64,000 nucleotides of DNA from Verrucomicrobiaceae bacterium (GCA_027491155.1 JAIXWR010000021.1:62001-126000), one strand, 5' to 3'. Positions 42,253 to 51,571 are shown, counted from the first letter of the stretch. Numbers and translations: made by a program. Notes: generated from the sequence alone by a model not told the origin.

Positions 42253-43779
42253 TCAGGTCCACTGCCAGGAAGGCTTGCGGATGGCGTCGAGCGCCTGCCG
42301 GACGGTCGCGCCGTTCTTCGCGGCGTTCGCGTGCTGCGAGCGGTGGCGGTCGAAGAGCTCGCGTTCGGCCGGTGCCGCGAGATGCGGGCGGTCGTAAGGC
42401 ACCTGCATGCCGACGAGCATCGCGAGGAAGCCTTCGACGCCGTAGATGTTCGGCCGCTCCGGCAGGGCGTGGAAGAGCAGCACGGGGTTCGGCCCGACCT
42501 CGCGGTAGAGCTGGTAGAGTCCCTCGTAGTTGCCGAGGCTGGTGGCCTCGCGGCAGTGCTGCCAGAAGGGAGTGTCGAGGCGGGTGTTGAACTTGTAGTG
42601 GAAGGCCAGGAAGTCGCGGATCTCGTCCCAGGCGATGCCGATGATCCGGTTGTAGAAGGCGATGTTGGTATCGTCCGGCCGGCAGCCGGTGACGCGCAGC
42701 GACTCGGCCAGCCAGCGGCATTCGTAGATCGTCTGCGCCAGCGCGGTGGCTTCCAGCGGCTCGACGAAGCCGGAGGCGTTGCCCACCGCGACCACGTTGC
42801 CCACCCAGTTGCGATCGTGGCGGCCGCTGCGGAACTTCACCACGCGGGGCTTGGTGGTGACCTTCGGATTCTTCTCGAAGAACTCGGCGAGCGCGTCGTC
42901 GTCCGACACGAATTTCGAGCTGTAGACGTAGCCGCGGTTGATGAAGGTCTCGTGCTCGATCTGCCAGCACCACCCGTGGTTCATGGTCTCGGCGGTGGTG
43001 TAAGGCAGGATCGGCTCGTCGGTGCGTTCCCAACCGCCGATCACCGCGCGGTCGCAGAAGAGGGCGTCGGAAAAGCTCACGAAGGGTTCCCCGAGCGCCT
43101 TGCCGATCAGCTCGGCGCGGAAGCCGGAAGCGTCGACATAGAGGTCGGCCGTCATGCGCCCGCCGTTCTTGAAATGCAGCGCGGCCACCCGGCCGTCGGC
43201 CGTTTCCGCATGGTCGAGCGTGTCGTCGGCGATCGTCACCCCGGACCGGATCGCGATGGCCTCCAGGCACTCGACCAGACGGTGGTTCTCGATGTGGAAC
43301 GCGTACTGCCCCTTGACCAGCGGCTTGCCGAGCGGGCCGGTGGGGAAGGCTTTGGCCCGCTTCATCAGCGCGGTGGCCTGGGAGAGGTCGGTGCAATCGC
43401 CCGCGGCGTAGTAACCGGTTGGCTTCGGCATGCCCGGGAACTGGCGGTCGTATTGGAACTCGAAGTCGTAGAGGAATTCCTCGCGCGGCCCCCACAGGAA
43501 GCGGATGCCCTGTTTCCAGGTCGGCTGGGCCTCGCGGTAGAACTCCTCCTTGGAAATGCCCAGCGTGTCGAACAGGTGGGCCGGGAACACCGCGGTGGTG
43601 CCTTCGCCCACGCCGATCACCCCGATCTCGCTGCTGCGGACCATCCGCACGTCCAGCGCGGGATGGAGCCTTTTCAAGGTCAGGGCCGCCAGCAGTCCGG
43701 CGCTGCCGCCGCCGAGCACCAGGATGCTGCGGACCTCGGAAGGCAACGCGCCACGATCATTTTCAGGGTGGGAAACCAT
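42253..43779 (-). CDS. Flavin-dependent tryptophan-halogenase-family protein, gene 1 of the pair
   Basis: 508 residues from the ATG at 43779. FAD motif L-V-L-G-G-G-S-A-G-L-L-A-A, then G-V-G-E-G-T-T-A-V-F, the family signature, and V-G-N-A-S-G-F-V-E-P-L-E-A-T-A-L. The W-x-W-x-I-P motif is W-C-W-Q-I-E. It keeps the G-G-x-S-A-G start better than gene 2. The pair follows the ECF sigma gene by 56 bases on the same strand. Tryptophan or a peptide/phenolic substrate are family possibilities; nothing nearby names it. Confidence 0.82.
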   Translation of the reverse strand: MVSHPENDRGALPSEVRSILVLGGGSAGLLAALTLKRLHPALDVRMVRSSEIGVIGVGEGTTAVFPAHLFDTLGISKEEFYREAQPTWKQGIRFLWGPREEFLYDFEFQYDRQFPGMPKPTGYYAAGDCTDLSQATALMKRAKAFPTGPLGKPLVKGQYAFHIENHRLVECLEAIAIRSGVTIADDTLDHAETADGRVAALHFKNGGRMTADLYVDASGFRAELIGKALGEPFVSFSDALFCDRAVIGGWERTDEPILPYTTAETMNHGWCWQIEHETFINRGYVYSSKFVSDDDALAEFFEKNPKVTTKPRVVKFRSGRHDRNWVGNVVAVGNASGFVEPLEATALAQTIYECRWLAESLRVTGCRPDDTNIAFYNRIIGIAWDEIRDFLAFHYKFNTRLDTPFWQHCREATSLGNYEGLYQLYREVGPNPVLLFHALPERPNIYGVEGFLAMLVGMQVPYDRPHLAAPAERELFDRHRSQHANAAKNGATVRQALDAIRKPSWQWT

Positions 43780-43835
43780 GGTTTTATCCCATGCCAGCGA
43801 AACGGGACCTCGCTTGCAAGCGGGAAGGCGGATGC

Positions 43836-44534
43836 TCAGCCCCGACCGCCGACCCAGACGTCCACCAGATGGCGGAATTCCGCCTCCGCATCCGCGGGAT
43901 CGGTGGTCGTCGCCGCGATCTCGTCCCGAATCCTTTGACGGAAGCGCTGCCGCACCCGGTGAATGGCAACTTTCAAGGCGGTGGACGACAAGCCGAGGGC
44001 CTCGCCCGCGGCTGCCGCATCGCCCGCCGGACCACCATCGAGCCACGGTCGCAGGACTTCGAACTGAGCGCCCTTCCCCGCATCCCTCATTTCCCCCGCC
44101 AGGGATTCCAAGGCCCGGCCGATCAGCGCCAGCGCCCAGGCACGGTCGAACTCGCGCTCCCAGTCGGGCAACACACCGGGCTCCGGCGCCTCGTCGAGCG
44201 GCACCCTCTCAACACCGCCGCCGCGCTTCGCCGCCGCCGCATGCTCGCGCTGGCGGGAGAGGAAATGCTTCACCGCCGCCAGCAGGTAGCTCCGGAAGCG
44301 CCCCTTCGCCGGGTCCGCCGCGCCCAAGTTCTCGCGGCCCAACAGGTCCTCGAAAAACCCGTGCGCCAGATCCTTCGCCCGCTCCGCGTCGCCGCACCAG
44401 CGGCGCGTGAACTGAAGTACGGGCTCATAGTAGATGGAGCATAGCTCCGACAGCGCGGCCCGCGCCACCTCGCCACGGCCCTGCGCACGACGAACGAGGG
44501 TCCAGCGGGTGGCGTGGTCGGGCGAGTCGTTCAT
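43836..44534 (-). CDS. ECF-type RNA polymerase sigma factor
   Basis: 232 residues from the ATG at 44534. Region 2 shows L-S-E-L-C-S-I-Y-Y-E-P-V-L-Q-F and D-L-A-H-G-F-F-E-D-L-L (the D-L-x-Q-E-x-F variant), then a linker and region 4 with E-A-L-G-L-S-S-T-A-L-K-V-A-I-H-R-V-R-Q-R-F-R-Q-R-I. This layout matches verrucomicrobial/planctomycetal ECF groups paired with Ser/Thr kinases instead of anti-sigma factors. It starts 23 bases after the kinase stop, so kinase and sigma factor are co-transcribed and the kinase likely controls it. Confidence 0.88.
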   Translation of the reverse strand: MNDSPDHATRWTLVRRAQGRGEVARAALSELCSIYYEPVLQFTRRWCGDAERAKDLAHGFFEDLLGRENLGAADPAKGRFRSYLLAAVKHFLSRQREHAAAAKRGGGVERVPLDEAPEPGVLPDWEREFDRAWALALIGRALESLAGEMRDAGKGAQFEVLRPWLDGGPAGDAAAAGEALGLSSTALKVAIHRVRQRFRQRIRDEIAATTTDPADAEAEFRHLVDVWVGGRG

Positions 44535-44557
44535 GATTTCGTTTATTCGGCCGATCT

Positions 44558-47500
44558 TCAGCGGCCGATCTTGCTGAGCTTCCAGAGGCCATCTTCGAGA
44601 ACCATCTTGAGCCCGAATTCCTTCGTCGGGTCGTCGACTGGCTGCACCACCACCTGCGCGGTTGTCTCGCCGACCCGGCCGGTCCGCAGATAGCGGATCC
44701 GCGCGAAATCGCCAAAGAATACCGATCCATCGGATTCGCGCCGGACCTCGGAGGCAAAAGACCGTGAAATCCCCGCGAGAAAGGATTCTTCGTCCCGATC
44801 TCGGGCGGCGGCCAGAAGCGCTTCGACAGCATCTTGCGGGGACCCGGAAGGTACCCTGCTCGAAGAAATGGCGGCAGCTTCCGGAGGCTCCGGCACGTCG
44901 AAAGGGAGTTCGTCCAGCCGCCATTCCCCGTCCTCGAGGAGCATGTCGAGCGTGCCGCTGCCGTTCCTCATCTCGCGGAGAATCGAGCGGCGGTTGGGAA
45001 TGGATGGGTTTCGCTTCGATGCGCTGACCACCGCTCGCTGACCAAGGTTCTCCATTGCGATCTCCCATCCGCCGCGACTGTCGAGAAAGGTCCGGTTGCG
45101 CCGGCTCATGCCGCGTTTCACCGTCTCCAGGTCCCCGGTGTGGGCCGCCTCGAGAACGCTGCGTGCCGCCGTTTCCGGACTTGAGAAATCCGCGGGCGCG
45201 ACCGACGCCCGGAGCGGCGGAAGTGGATCGCCGTCAACCAGCACATCCCTCGCCAAGGGCGGTGCCAGCGCCATGGCAGCGGCCCCTGCGAGAAAGACCA
45301 GCACGGGATTCCACGAGGCCGGAAAGAGCGCCGATGCCGCGAGCACGGCGGACAAGGCCGTGGCGATCATGATGCAGGACGAGATCACGAAATGGCGGAA
45401 GGAGTCGTCCGGCCGTTGCCGGGAGTAGTCGCTCGCCAAGCCCAGTTGATTCCAATCGAGCGCAACATAAGACTCCGCCGGCAAGAAGGCGGCGAGGCGC
45501 TTGGCCATCGCCTGCCAGTGGGCGTCCCAGTGGTCCCTGTCCGTCGCGAAGTAGCGGACCATGATCGCGGGTCGGTTGAAGAGCGGATCCTCGCCTGTTG
45601 CGATCTCCATTCGATCCGCGTACGGCCCGGCGGCCTTTCGCAGGGCATCCTCGATGAGCGGAGCTTGTCGCTTCCAAAGGTCGGGCCGCTCCGTCTTTAC
45701 ATACATCGTTCCCCGGAAGTTCGCCACCGGCCAGCGGCCGTCGAGGCACTTGCCACCGGCGAGCGCGGCGACCGCGAGCACGATGGCCACGATGACGGTG
45801 GTCCGCCGCTGGCGGGTCGCACCCGTTTTCAAGGCAGCAAGGTGAAACAGCCCGGCCGCGGGAAGAAACGTCGCCGTGAAGACGAACGCCACCTTGGCGA
45901 GGTAGTCGCCCTTGCCTCCTAACCACGGGGAGAAATCGTCCGCGATCAGGAAAGCCACGGTCGCGGATCCGCCCAGCAGCGGCAGCCAGACCAGCAGCAT
46001 CATCAGCAGGACGCGGCCGGTGAGGGGCATGACACCCGTCTTCATCCGCCACAGCGCCCACCACCCGGCCGCGAAGCCCAGCACGAGGGCGCAAGCGCCA
46101 GGGGCGGCGATCAAGAGGCTCTCCGCCGCCGCCGCTATACCGAGCAAGGTGCCGCCCGCCAGCAACAGGCCGAAGGTCAGAGGTAACAAGCCGGGCGTCG
46201 GGGTTACCGGCAAGACGAGGGACACGGCCTTGGGAGATTCCGCCGCCGGGGCTGAAGGAAGGTCAGACGAGCGGTGCCGACCTTTGCGAATTCGCCTTAT
46301 CGCCCAAACCGCCCCTGCCGGGACGCCGATGACGACCAGTGCCAAGATCACGAATCGAACGAACGAACCCAAGGCTGCCAGGAGCGGCGCTCCAATCGCA
46401 AACCAAGCGGCCGGGGCTCCCCTCAACCTTCCGCCCGACTCGCGGATCTTGACGATCGACAGGATGCCGAGGATCACGCCGGTCGCGGTGAATAACAACG
46501 CCACCACCCCGACCACGATCGACAGGATCGCGCCGGGCGGCAGGAAGTCATACTCCTTGAGCTGCCTCAACTCGGAGATCACCGGGGCACCTGCCAGCAG
46601 CCCCATGCCCGTGAAGCCCGCGGCCACCACCGCCGAAACCAAAGTCTTCGGGCTCCCGGTGGCATCAGTCGATGTTCCGCCAGTATCATCGGCCGATGGC
46701 CGGTCCTGCGCCGCTCCCCTCCCCCCGGGCTCCCGATCAAAATCCCCGACGCCCGACTTCAGCTCGTCCGCGCTCTGGAACCGCTTCTCCCGCTCTTTCT
46801 CCAAAGTGCGGAACACCACCTCGTCCAGCCGCGGATCGCTCGCCGACTTCTCGCTCGGCGCGGGGAAGCGGCCGAGCGGGAGTTCGCCGGTGAGCATTTC
46901 GTAAAGCACCACGCCGAGGCTGTAGAGGTCGGCGCGGTGGTCGACCTCGTGCGGCCGCTCGATCTGCTCCGGCGCGACATAGGCGGCCGAACCGAGTACG
47001 CTGCCGGTCCGGGTGAGCGTGAAGTCCATCCGCTCGTCGCCCGCGATCCGCGCGATCCCGAAGTCGGCGACCTTCACGCGGCCCTTCGGATCCAACAGGA
47101 TGTTCTCCGGCTTGATGTCGCGGTGCAGCACGCCGTGGTCGTGGGCATACTGCAACGCCGCGCAGAGCTCGGGAATCAAGGCCAGCGCCTGGGCCGGGGT
47201 GAAGCGCGCGGCCTGCATGGCCTGGCGCAGGTTGACCCCGTCGACATATTCCATCGTCAGCCAGAAGTAGCCGCCGCTTTCGCCGAAATCGTGGACCGCC
47301 ACGATGTTCGGATGGCTCAGCTTCGCCAGGGCCCGCGCTTCCCGCGAAAAGCGCTCCGCGAAGCCGGGATCGTGCTCCAGCCCGGGCAGCAGGATTTTCA
47401 AGGCCACCAGCCGGTCGAGCTGCGGCTGGCGCGCCTTGTAAACGACGCCCATCCCGCCGCGGCCGATGCATTCGAGGATCTCGAACTGCGGCAGGGCGGC

Positions 47501-47638
47501 ACGGATGTCGTCCATCGCTGGCAAGTCCGGCGGCACGGCGTCCTCGCGGGCACCGAGCAAGACGCAGACGGGACAGAGGCCGCCGGGGGCATCCGGCGGC
47601 AGCGGGCGACGACAGGAGGGGCAGATTTCTTCAGTCAC
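44558..47638 (-). CDS. Transmembrane Ser/Thr protein kinase with N-terminal zinc ribbon
   Basis: 1,026 residues. A zinc ribbon (Cys 6, 9, 22, 25) leads into a complete kinase domain: G-R-G-G-M-G (59-64), Lys81, H-R-D-I-K-P-E-N (172-179), D-F-G (192-194) and A-P-E. About eight or more hydrophobic helices lie between roughly 330 and 610, then a soluble segment, two further helices near 745-790 and a C-terminal tail with two SnoaL/DUF4440-like stretches. It probably senses an envelope state and signals to the sigma factor encoded 23 bases downstream. The signal is unknown. Confidence 0.9.
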   Translation of the reverse strand: MTEEICPSCRRPLPPDAPGGLCPVCVLLGAREDAVPPDLPAMDDIRAALPQFEILECIGRGGMGVVYKARQPQLDRLVALKILLPGLEHDPGFAERFSREARALAKLSHPNIVAVHDFGESGGYFWLTMEYVDGVNLRQAMQAARFTPAQALALIPELCAALQYAHDHGVLHRDIKPENILLDPKGRVKVADFGIARIAGDERMDFTLTRTGSVLGSAAYVAPEQIERPHEVDHRADLYSLGVVLYEMLTGELPLGRFPAPSEKSASDPRLDEVVFRTLEKEREKRFQSADELKSGVGDFDREPGGRGAAQDRPSADDTGGTSTDATGSPKTLVSAVVAAGFTGMGLLAGAPVISELRQLKEYDFLPPGAILSIVVGVVALLFTATGVILGILSIVKIRESGGRLRGAPAAWFAIGAPLLAALGSFVRFVILALVVIGVPAGAVWAIRRIRKGRHRSSDLPSAPAAESPKAVSLVLPVTPTPGLLPLTFGLLLAGGTLLGIAAAAESLLIAAPGACALVLGFAAGWWALWRMKTGVMPLTGRVLLMMLLVWLPLLGGSATVAFLIADDFSPWLGGKGDYLAKVAFVFTATFLPAAGLFHLAALKTGATRQRRTTVIVAIVLAVAALAGGKCLDGRWPVANFRGTMYVKTERPDLWKRQAPLIEDALRKAAGPYADRMEIATGEDPLFNRPAIMVRYFATDRDHWDAHWQAMAKRLAAFLPAESYVALDWNQLGLASDYSRQRPDDSFRHFVISSCIMIATALSAVLAASALFPASWNPVLVFLAGAAAMALAPPLARDVLVDGDPLPPLRASVAPADFSSPETAARSVLEAAHTGDLETVKRGMSRRNRTFLDSRGGWEIAMENLGQRAVVSASKRNPSIPNRRSILREMRNGSGTLDMLLEDGEWRLDELPFDVPEPPEAAAISSSRVPSGSPQDAVEALLAAARDRDEESFLAGISRSFASEVRRESDGSVFFGDFARIRYLRTGRVGETTAQVVVQPVDDPTKEFGLKMVLEDGLWKLSKIGR

Positions 47639-47691
47639 ATGCGGTCCTGACGGAAAGCGGCGCGGCGGTTACACGGGACGGCAATCTTTTC

Positions 47692-48039
47692 TCAATGCCG
47701 CTTCTGGGTCATCATGAACTCGTTGCCTTCAGGGTCGATGCACATCGCGAGGTGCAGCGGGTCTTCCGGCGTGTCGTTCGGCTCGCGGGTCAAGGCACCG
47801 CCGCATTCCAACAGCCGGGCAATCCCCTCGCGCAGGTCGTCGACCTGGAACGACAGCCCGGTCCAGGTCCGCTTGCCCTCGCCGCCGCCGTGGATGCCGA
47901 GGGTGGCACCGGCGATCACGATCTCGCTCCACACCTCGGACTCGAAGCTGACCACGCCGCCGAAGAGTGCGCGGTAGAATTGCAGGCAACGCTGCCAGTC
48001 GGCGGCCCAGAGGACGTATTTTACTTTTTCGACATGCAT
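47692..48039 (-). CDS. VOC-family (glyoxalase/bleomycin resistance-like) protein
   Basis: 115 residues from the ATG at 48039 (M-H-V-E-K-V-K-Y-V-L-W); an upstream ATG at 48069 is possible. One beta-alpha-beta-beta-beta unit pair is seen, with F-Y-R-A-L-F-G-G, S-F-Q-V-D-D-L and the ending D-P-E-G-N-E-F-M-M-T-Q. VOC proteins bind metals and act as lyases, dioxygenases or antibiotic-binding proteins; the role here cannot be told. It lies 53 bases upstream of the kinase gene on the same strand and could be the first gene of that transcript. Confidence 0.8.
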   Translation of the reverse strand: MHVEKVKYVLWAADWQRCLQFYRALFGGVVSFESEVWSEIVIAGATLGIHGGGEGKRTWTGLSFQVDDLREGIARLLECGGALTREPNDTPEDPLHLAMCIDPEGNEFMMTQKRH

Positions 48040-48254
48040 GAGGGAAAGGCCACGAGGTGGCTTCGACACCCTGTTTGAAATGCCATCCCGCCTGCAATCA
48101 TTCCTTGCAGCAAAGGGTTCCGGTGACGTTTCCCGGCGTTTCCTTCTTTGCTATCCTTCGGATTGCGAGACGCTTGGACGAGATCACAAGGCCTGCGGCG
48201 ATCCCCGTTTGAATGAATCGCCTGCCTTTCCGTCTTTCCCGTGTAGCTTTCCCG

Positions 48255-48260
48255 AGGAGG
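48255..48260 (+). promoter_or_regulatory. Strong Shine-Dalgarno AGGAGG
   Basis: AGGAGG lies 8 bases before the ATG at 48269. It decides the start and stands out because most genes in this window have no such site. Confidence 0.85.
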
Positions 48261-48268
48261 GAACCATC

Positions 48269-50218
48269 ATGAAACCAAGACACTTCAGAATCATCGGCAC
48301 CCTTTCGGCCTTCACGATGGCCGCGGCGCTGAACTTTTCGCCGGGGGCCCTGGCCCTTTCTCCTGCCGCCGAGACCGTGCAGGACCTTGAAATCCTCACC
48401 CGCGGGCCGGTTCACGAGGCCTTCGCGGAGTCCGTCAGCTTCGAACCCGTGGCCGGGCTGATCGTGCGGGTCGCCCCGCCGGAACCGATCGAGGAACTTC
48501 CGCCCGAGCAGCAGCCCGAGGGCGACAACGTCACCTGGATCCCGGGTTACTGGGCTTGGGACGACGACCGCGGCGATTTCCTCTGGATCAGCGGCATCTG
48601 GCGCAACCTGCCGCCGGAACGCCAGTGGGTGCCCGGTTATTGGGACGACCTCGGCAACGGCGAATACCAGTGGACCTCCGGCTACTGGGCGGATGCGGAG
48701 ACCACGGAAACCGCCTACATTCCCGCGCCGCCACCCCGCAGCGTCGACGTCGGGCCGAACATCGCCGCGCCGTCCGCCGACCACACCTGGATCCCCGGGA
48801 ACTGGATCTGGACGGAGACCCGCTACGTCTGGCGTCCCGGCTACTGGAACGTGCTGCGCCCGAACTGGACCTGGGTGCCGTCCCGCTACTGCTGGACGCG
48901 CCGCGGCTACGTGTATGTCGACGGCTACTGGGACTACGCCGTCGCCCGCCGCGGGGTGATCTTCGCGCCGGTATATTTCAGCCGCCGGGTCTATGTGGAA
49001 CCCGCCTACTACTATACACCTAGTATCGTGGTCAGCCTGGATGTCTTTTCCGCCCACCTCTTCATCCGCCCGCGCTGCGGCCACTACTACTTCGGCGACT
49101 ACTACGCGCCCCGCTACCGCGATTCCGGCTTCTACGCCTCTTTCCACTGGCATTCCGGCGGCCGCGGCTACGACCCGATCTTCGCCTACAACCGCTGGGA
49201 CCACCGCCACGACCATCATTGGGTGCGGCAATGCGAGGAGAACTACGTTTTCTTCCGCGACAACGACCGCTACCGCCCGCCGCACACCTGGTCGGCGATG
49301 GAAAGGCTGCGCACGGAGAAGTTCGACGACGACCGCGGACGCAGCCGCCTGTTCGCGAACTCCTTCGCCGGTCTCGCGAAGAACCCGGAGCGCGGGCTGA
49401 AATTCCGCAAGGTGGACCAGGCGAGCCGCACCGAGTTCGTCGCCAAGGGCAAGGAGATGCGGAAGTTCAGCCTGGAGCGCCGCAAGGTCGAGGCAAAGCC
49501 CGTGTCGGCGGAGGACGTCTCGAAGAAGGTCGTCACCCGCGAGAAGATCAACCGTTCGCCGGTTTTCGGCCGCAATGCCGGGCAGCTTTCCAAGGAGCAG
49601 GCGCCGCCGGAGCGCCCCGAGCCTCGGGGAGGCCAGTTCAAGGAGAAGCGCGAGGCGAAGAAGGCGGAAAAAGCCGGCACGGTCGAGGAGTCGCCGGGAG
49701 CGGATCGCGAGCAGCAGCCCGGCGGCAACACCCGGGAGATGCCCGGGCGCAAGGTCAAGCCGGTGCCTGAAACCCGCGAAAAGCCCGAGCCCGAGCCGAA
49801 GGTCACCCCCGAGCGCAAGGTCAAGCCGGAGGCCCCGACCCGCGAGGTCCCGCAGCGCGAGCCGAAGGTCACGCCCGAACGCAAGGTCAAGCCGGAGGCC
49901 CCGACCCGCGAGGTCCCGCAGCGCAAGCCGATGGTCACGCCCGAGCGCAAGGTCAAGCCGGAGGCTCCCACCCGGGAGGTCCCCCAGCGCAAGCCGATGG
50001 TCGTTCCCGAGCGCAAGGTCAAGCCCGAGCCCCCGACCCGCGAAGTCCCGCAGCGCAAGCCGATGGTGACACCCGAGCGGAAGGTCAAGCCAGAGCCCCA
50101 AGTCCGGGAAACTCCCAAGCGCGAAATCCAGCGCCAGCCGCAACCCCAGCGCCAGATCCAGCCCTTCAAGCGGGACAAGGAGCCCGGGAAGGGAAACAAG
50201 GGCCTCCCTGACGCCTGA
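48269..50218 (+). CDS. Exported W-x-P-G-Y-W repeat protein with 22-residue tail repeats
   Basis: 649 residues from the ATG at 48269, set by a strong AGGAGG. A signal peptide (F-T-M-A-A-A-L-N-F-S-P-G-A-L-A) precedes an aromatic domain with repeated W-x-P-G-Y-W units (V-T-W-I-P-G-Y-W, R-Q-W-V-P-G-Y-W, T-W-I-P-G-N-W, Y-V-W-R-P-G-Y-W) of the YXWXPGYW family, then a Tyr/His-rich stretch with many Y-Y and R-H-D-H-H. The C-terminal third is basic and Pro/Glu-rich, with five perfect-length 22-residue repeats (residues about 509-618). Likely a periplasmic or wall-associated structural protein; function unknown. Confidence 0.8.
   Translation: MKPRHFRIIGTLSAFTMAAALNFSPGALALSPAAETVQDLEILTRGPVHEAFAESVSFEPVAGLIVRVAPPEPIEELPPEQQPEGDNVTWIPGYWAWDDDRGDFLWISGIWRNLPPERQWVPGYWDDLGNGEYQWTSGYWADAETTETAYIPAPPPRSVDVGPNIAAPSADHTWIPGNWIWTETRYVWRPGYWNVLRPNWTWVPSRYCWTRRGYVYVDGYWDYAVARRGVIFAPVYFSRRVYVEPAYYYTPSIVVSLDVFSAHLFIRPRCGHYYFGDYYAPRYRDSGFYASFHWHSGGRGYDPIFAYNRWDHRHDHHWVRQCEENYVFFRDNDRYRPPHTWSAMERLRTEKFDDDRGRSRLFANSFAGLAKNPERGLKFRKVDQASRTEFVAKGKEMRKFSLERRKVEAKPVSAEDVSKKVVTREKINRSPVFGRNAGQLSKEQAPPERPEPRGGQFKEKREAKKAEKAGTVEESPGADREQQPGGNTREMPGRKVKPVPETREKPEPEPKVTPERKVKPEAPTREVPQREPKVTPERKVKPEAPTREVPQRKPMVTPERKVKPEAPTREVPQRKPMVVPERKVKPEPPTREVPQRKPMVTPERKVKPEPQVRETPKREIQRQPQPQRQIQPFKRDKEPGKGNKGLPDA
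49793..50122 (+). repeat. Five 66-bp tandem repeats inside the gene
   Basis: Units start at 49793, 49859, 49925, 49991 and 50057 and encode variants of K-P-M-V-T-P-E-R-K-V-K-P-E-A-P-T-R-E-V-P. The unit length is a multiple of 3, so copy-number change would keep the frame. Confidence 0.9.
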
Positions 50219-50246
50219 GCGCATTTCACGGCCACCGTTGAATCAC

Positions 50247-50285
50247 CCGCCGCGCGGAGCACCGACTCCCCGCGGCGGTTCTTTC
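50247..50285 (+). terminator. Intrinsic terminator after the W-x-P-G-Y-W gene
   Basis: Arms CCGCCGCG (50247-50254) and CGCGGCGG (50271-50278) form a stem followed by TTCTTTC, 28 bases beyond the stop codon. Confidence 0.75.
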
Positions 50286-50338
50286 GGGAGCCATCCCGCG
50301 CCGGCCTCCACGAGAGCTTGTTCGAAAAGCCCGGCGCT

Positions 50339-51571
50339 TCAGAAATGGACGCGCATCGCCAGCCAGCCGGTGATGCCGTCGTAAACGGTGGTGCCGGTGG
50401 CGCTGTTCTCCATGCGCTCCCACTCGATGCCGGTCATCCACTTGAGGTGGGGATGGACGATGAACCAGTTGAGCCCGGCATAAAGCGAGGCATGCCGGTC
50501 GCCCCGGCCGCCGGCGAGCGCGGGCAGGTCCTCGTTCTCCAGTTCCCCGGCGAACCGGGCGTAGCGCGAGGCGAGGCGCAAGCCCTCCGACTCCGCGGCG
50601 ACGGCATATTCGGCACGCGCGGCAAACTGGAGCTTTTCCGGCACCAGCCACCAGGTCGGCAGCAGGTCGATGCCGCCGAAGGCACCGCCGCGGCCGGGAA
50701 TCGAACTACGATTGTCACCGTAGATCAGGCTGCCACGGATGGTCCACGGCCCCTCGCCGAAGCGTACCCAGGCGGTGGCGGTGTGATCGTAGGCGACCGC
50801 TTGCTGCTCTTCGCTGCCGGCGTCGTTCACCACGAGGTTCAGCGAGACTTCCGCCATCTCCATCCCCGCGAGATCGGTGAGGTCGCAACGCCAGGTCAGC
50901 CAATACAGCCGGCCGTCGCCCCAGTCGGCGAGTTCGCTGCCGTGGTCGGAGGAAAGGATGCCACCCGAGAAGCTATGGCGTCCCGATTTCAACTCGGCCC
51001 AGACGCCGGTCGGGTTCGCGGGCACCGGCACGCCGGGCAGGATGTAGGCGTCCAGCATCGAGCGCTCGACCGTGAGGATGTCGCGGGACGAGGTCGCGTG
51101 TTCTTCCGTGAGCTGTTGCTCGCGGCGGCCGTAGGAAAGCTTGAAGGAATCGACGGCTGGCAGGTCGATGAAGCGGCTCAGGTCCGCGGTGAGAAAGAGC
51201 TCGAACATCGAGTCGTAGCCGAACTTCAGATCCCCGCCGCCCGGAGACTCGTCGGCCACGAGGTTGGCATCGGCTTTCAGCGTGAAGAGATCGAGGAAGC
51301 GAATGTTCGGGCCGAAGTAGAAGCGCCGGAATTCCCCGCCGTTTTCGTACCAGAATTCATTGCCGTCGCTGTGCCCGGAGACCCACGCGTATTGCCAGTG
51401 GAGGCGGGTGTTGAAGGTCACTTCCTGAAGCCAGGGATTCGCGGCATCGACATGCAAAGTTCCGGGCTTCGAGGCGAGCCAGGTCGCGAGATCGGCCTCC
51501 GCCAAGCCGCGTGCGGGCAGCGCGAGCCAGACAGCCGCGAGAACGAGACACCGGAGGAAACGGACCCTCAT
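50339..51571 (-). CDS. Outer-membrane beta-barrel porin-like protein
   Basis: 410 residues with a signal peptide (C-L-V-L-A-A-V-W-L-A-L-P-A-R-G-L-A). Alternating hydrophobic/polar strands with many aromatic girdle residues (L-H-W-Q-Y-A-W-V, L-Y-W-L-T-W-R-C-D-L, A-T-A-W-V-R-F) run to a terminal V-H-F, the C-terminal Phe that targets outer-membrane barrels. It resembles the phosphate-selective-porin/alginate-export type barrels common in Verrucomicrobiota. Substrate not predictable. Divergent from fic; the gap between them holds the operator array. Confidence 0.75.
   Translation of the reverse strand: MRVRFLRCLVLAAVWLALPARGLAEADLATWLASKPGTLHVDAANPWLQEVTFNTRLHWQYAWVSGHSDGNEFWYENGGEFRRFYFGPNIRFLDLFTLKADANLVADESPGGGDLKFGYDSMFELFLTADLSRFIDLPAVDSFKLSYGRREQQLTEEHATSSRDILTVERSMLDAYILPGVPVPANPTGVWAELKSGRHSFSGGILSSDHGSELADWGDGRLYWLTWRCDLTDLAGMEMAEVSLNLVVNDAGSEEQQAVAYDHTATAWVRFGEGPWTIRGSLIYGDNRSSIPGRGGAFGGIDLLPTWWLVPEKLQFAARAEYAVAAESEGLRLASRYARFAGELENEDLPALAGGRGDRHASLYAGLNWFIVHPHLKWMTGIEWERMENSATGTTVYDGITGWLAMRVHF

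Noticed and set aside
40746-43779. Secondary-metabolite gene cluster around the halogenase-like genes
   Set aside because: No PKS, NRPS, RiPP or terpene genes are near; the neighbours are alr, a sigma factor and a kinase.
48038-48268. N-terminal extension of the W-x-P-G-Y-W protein
   Set aside because: The frame is open upstream, but AGGAGG and the signal peptide fix the start at 48269.
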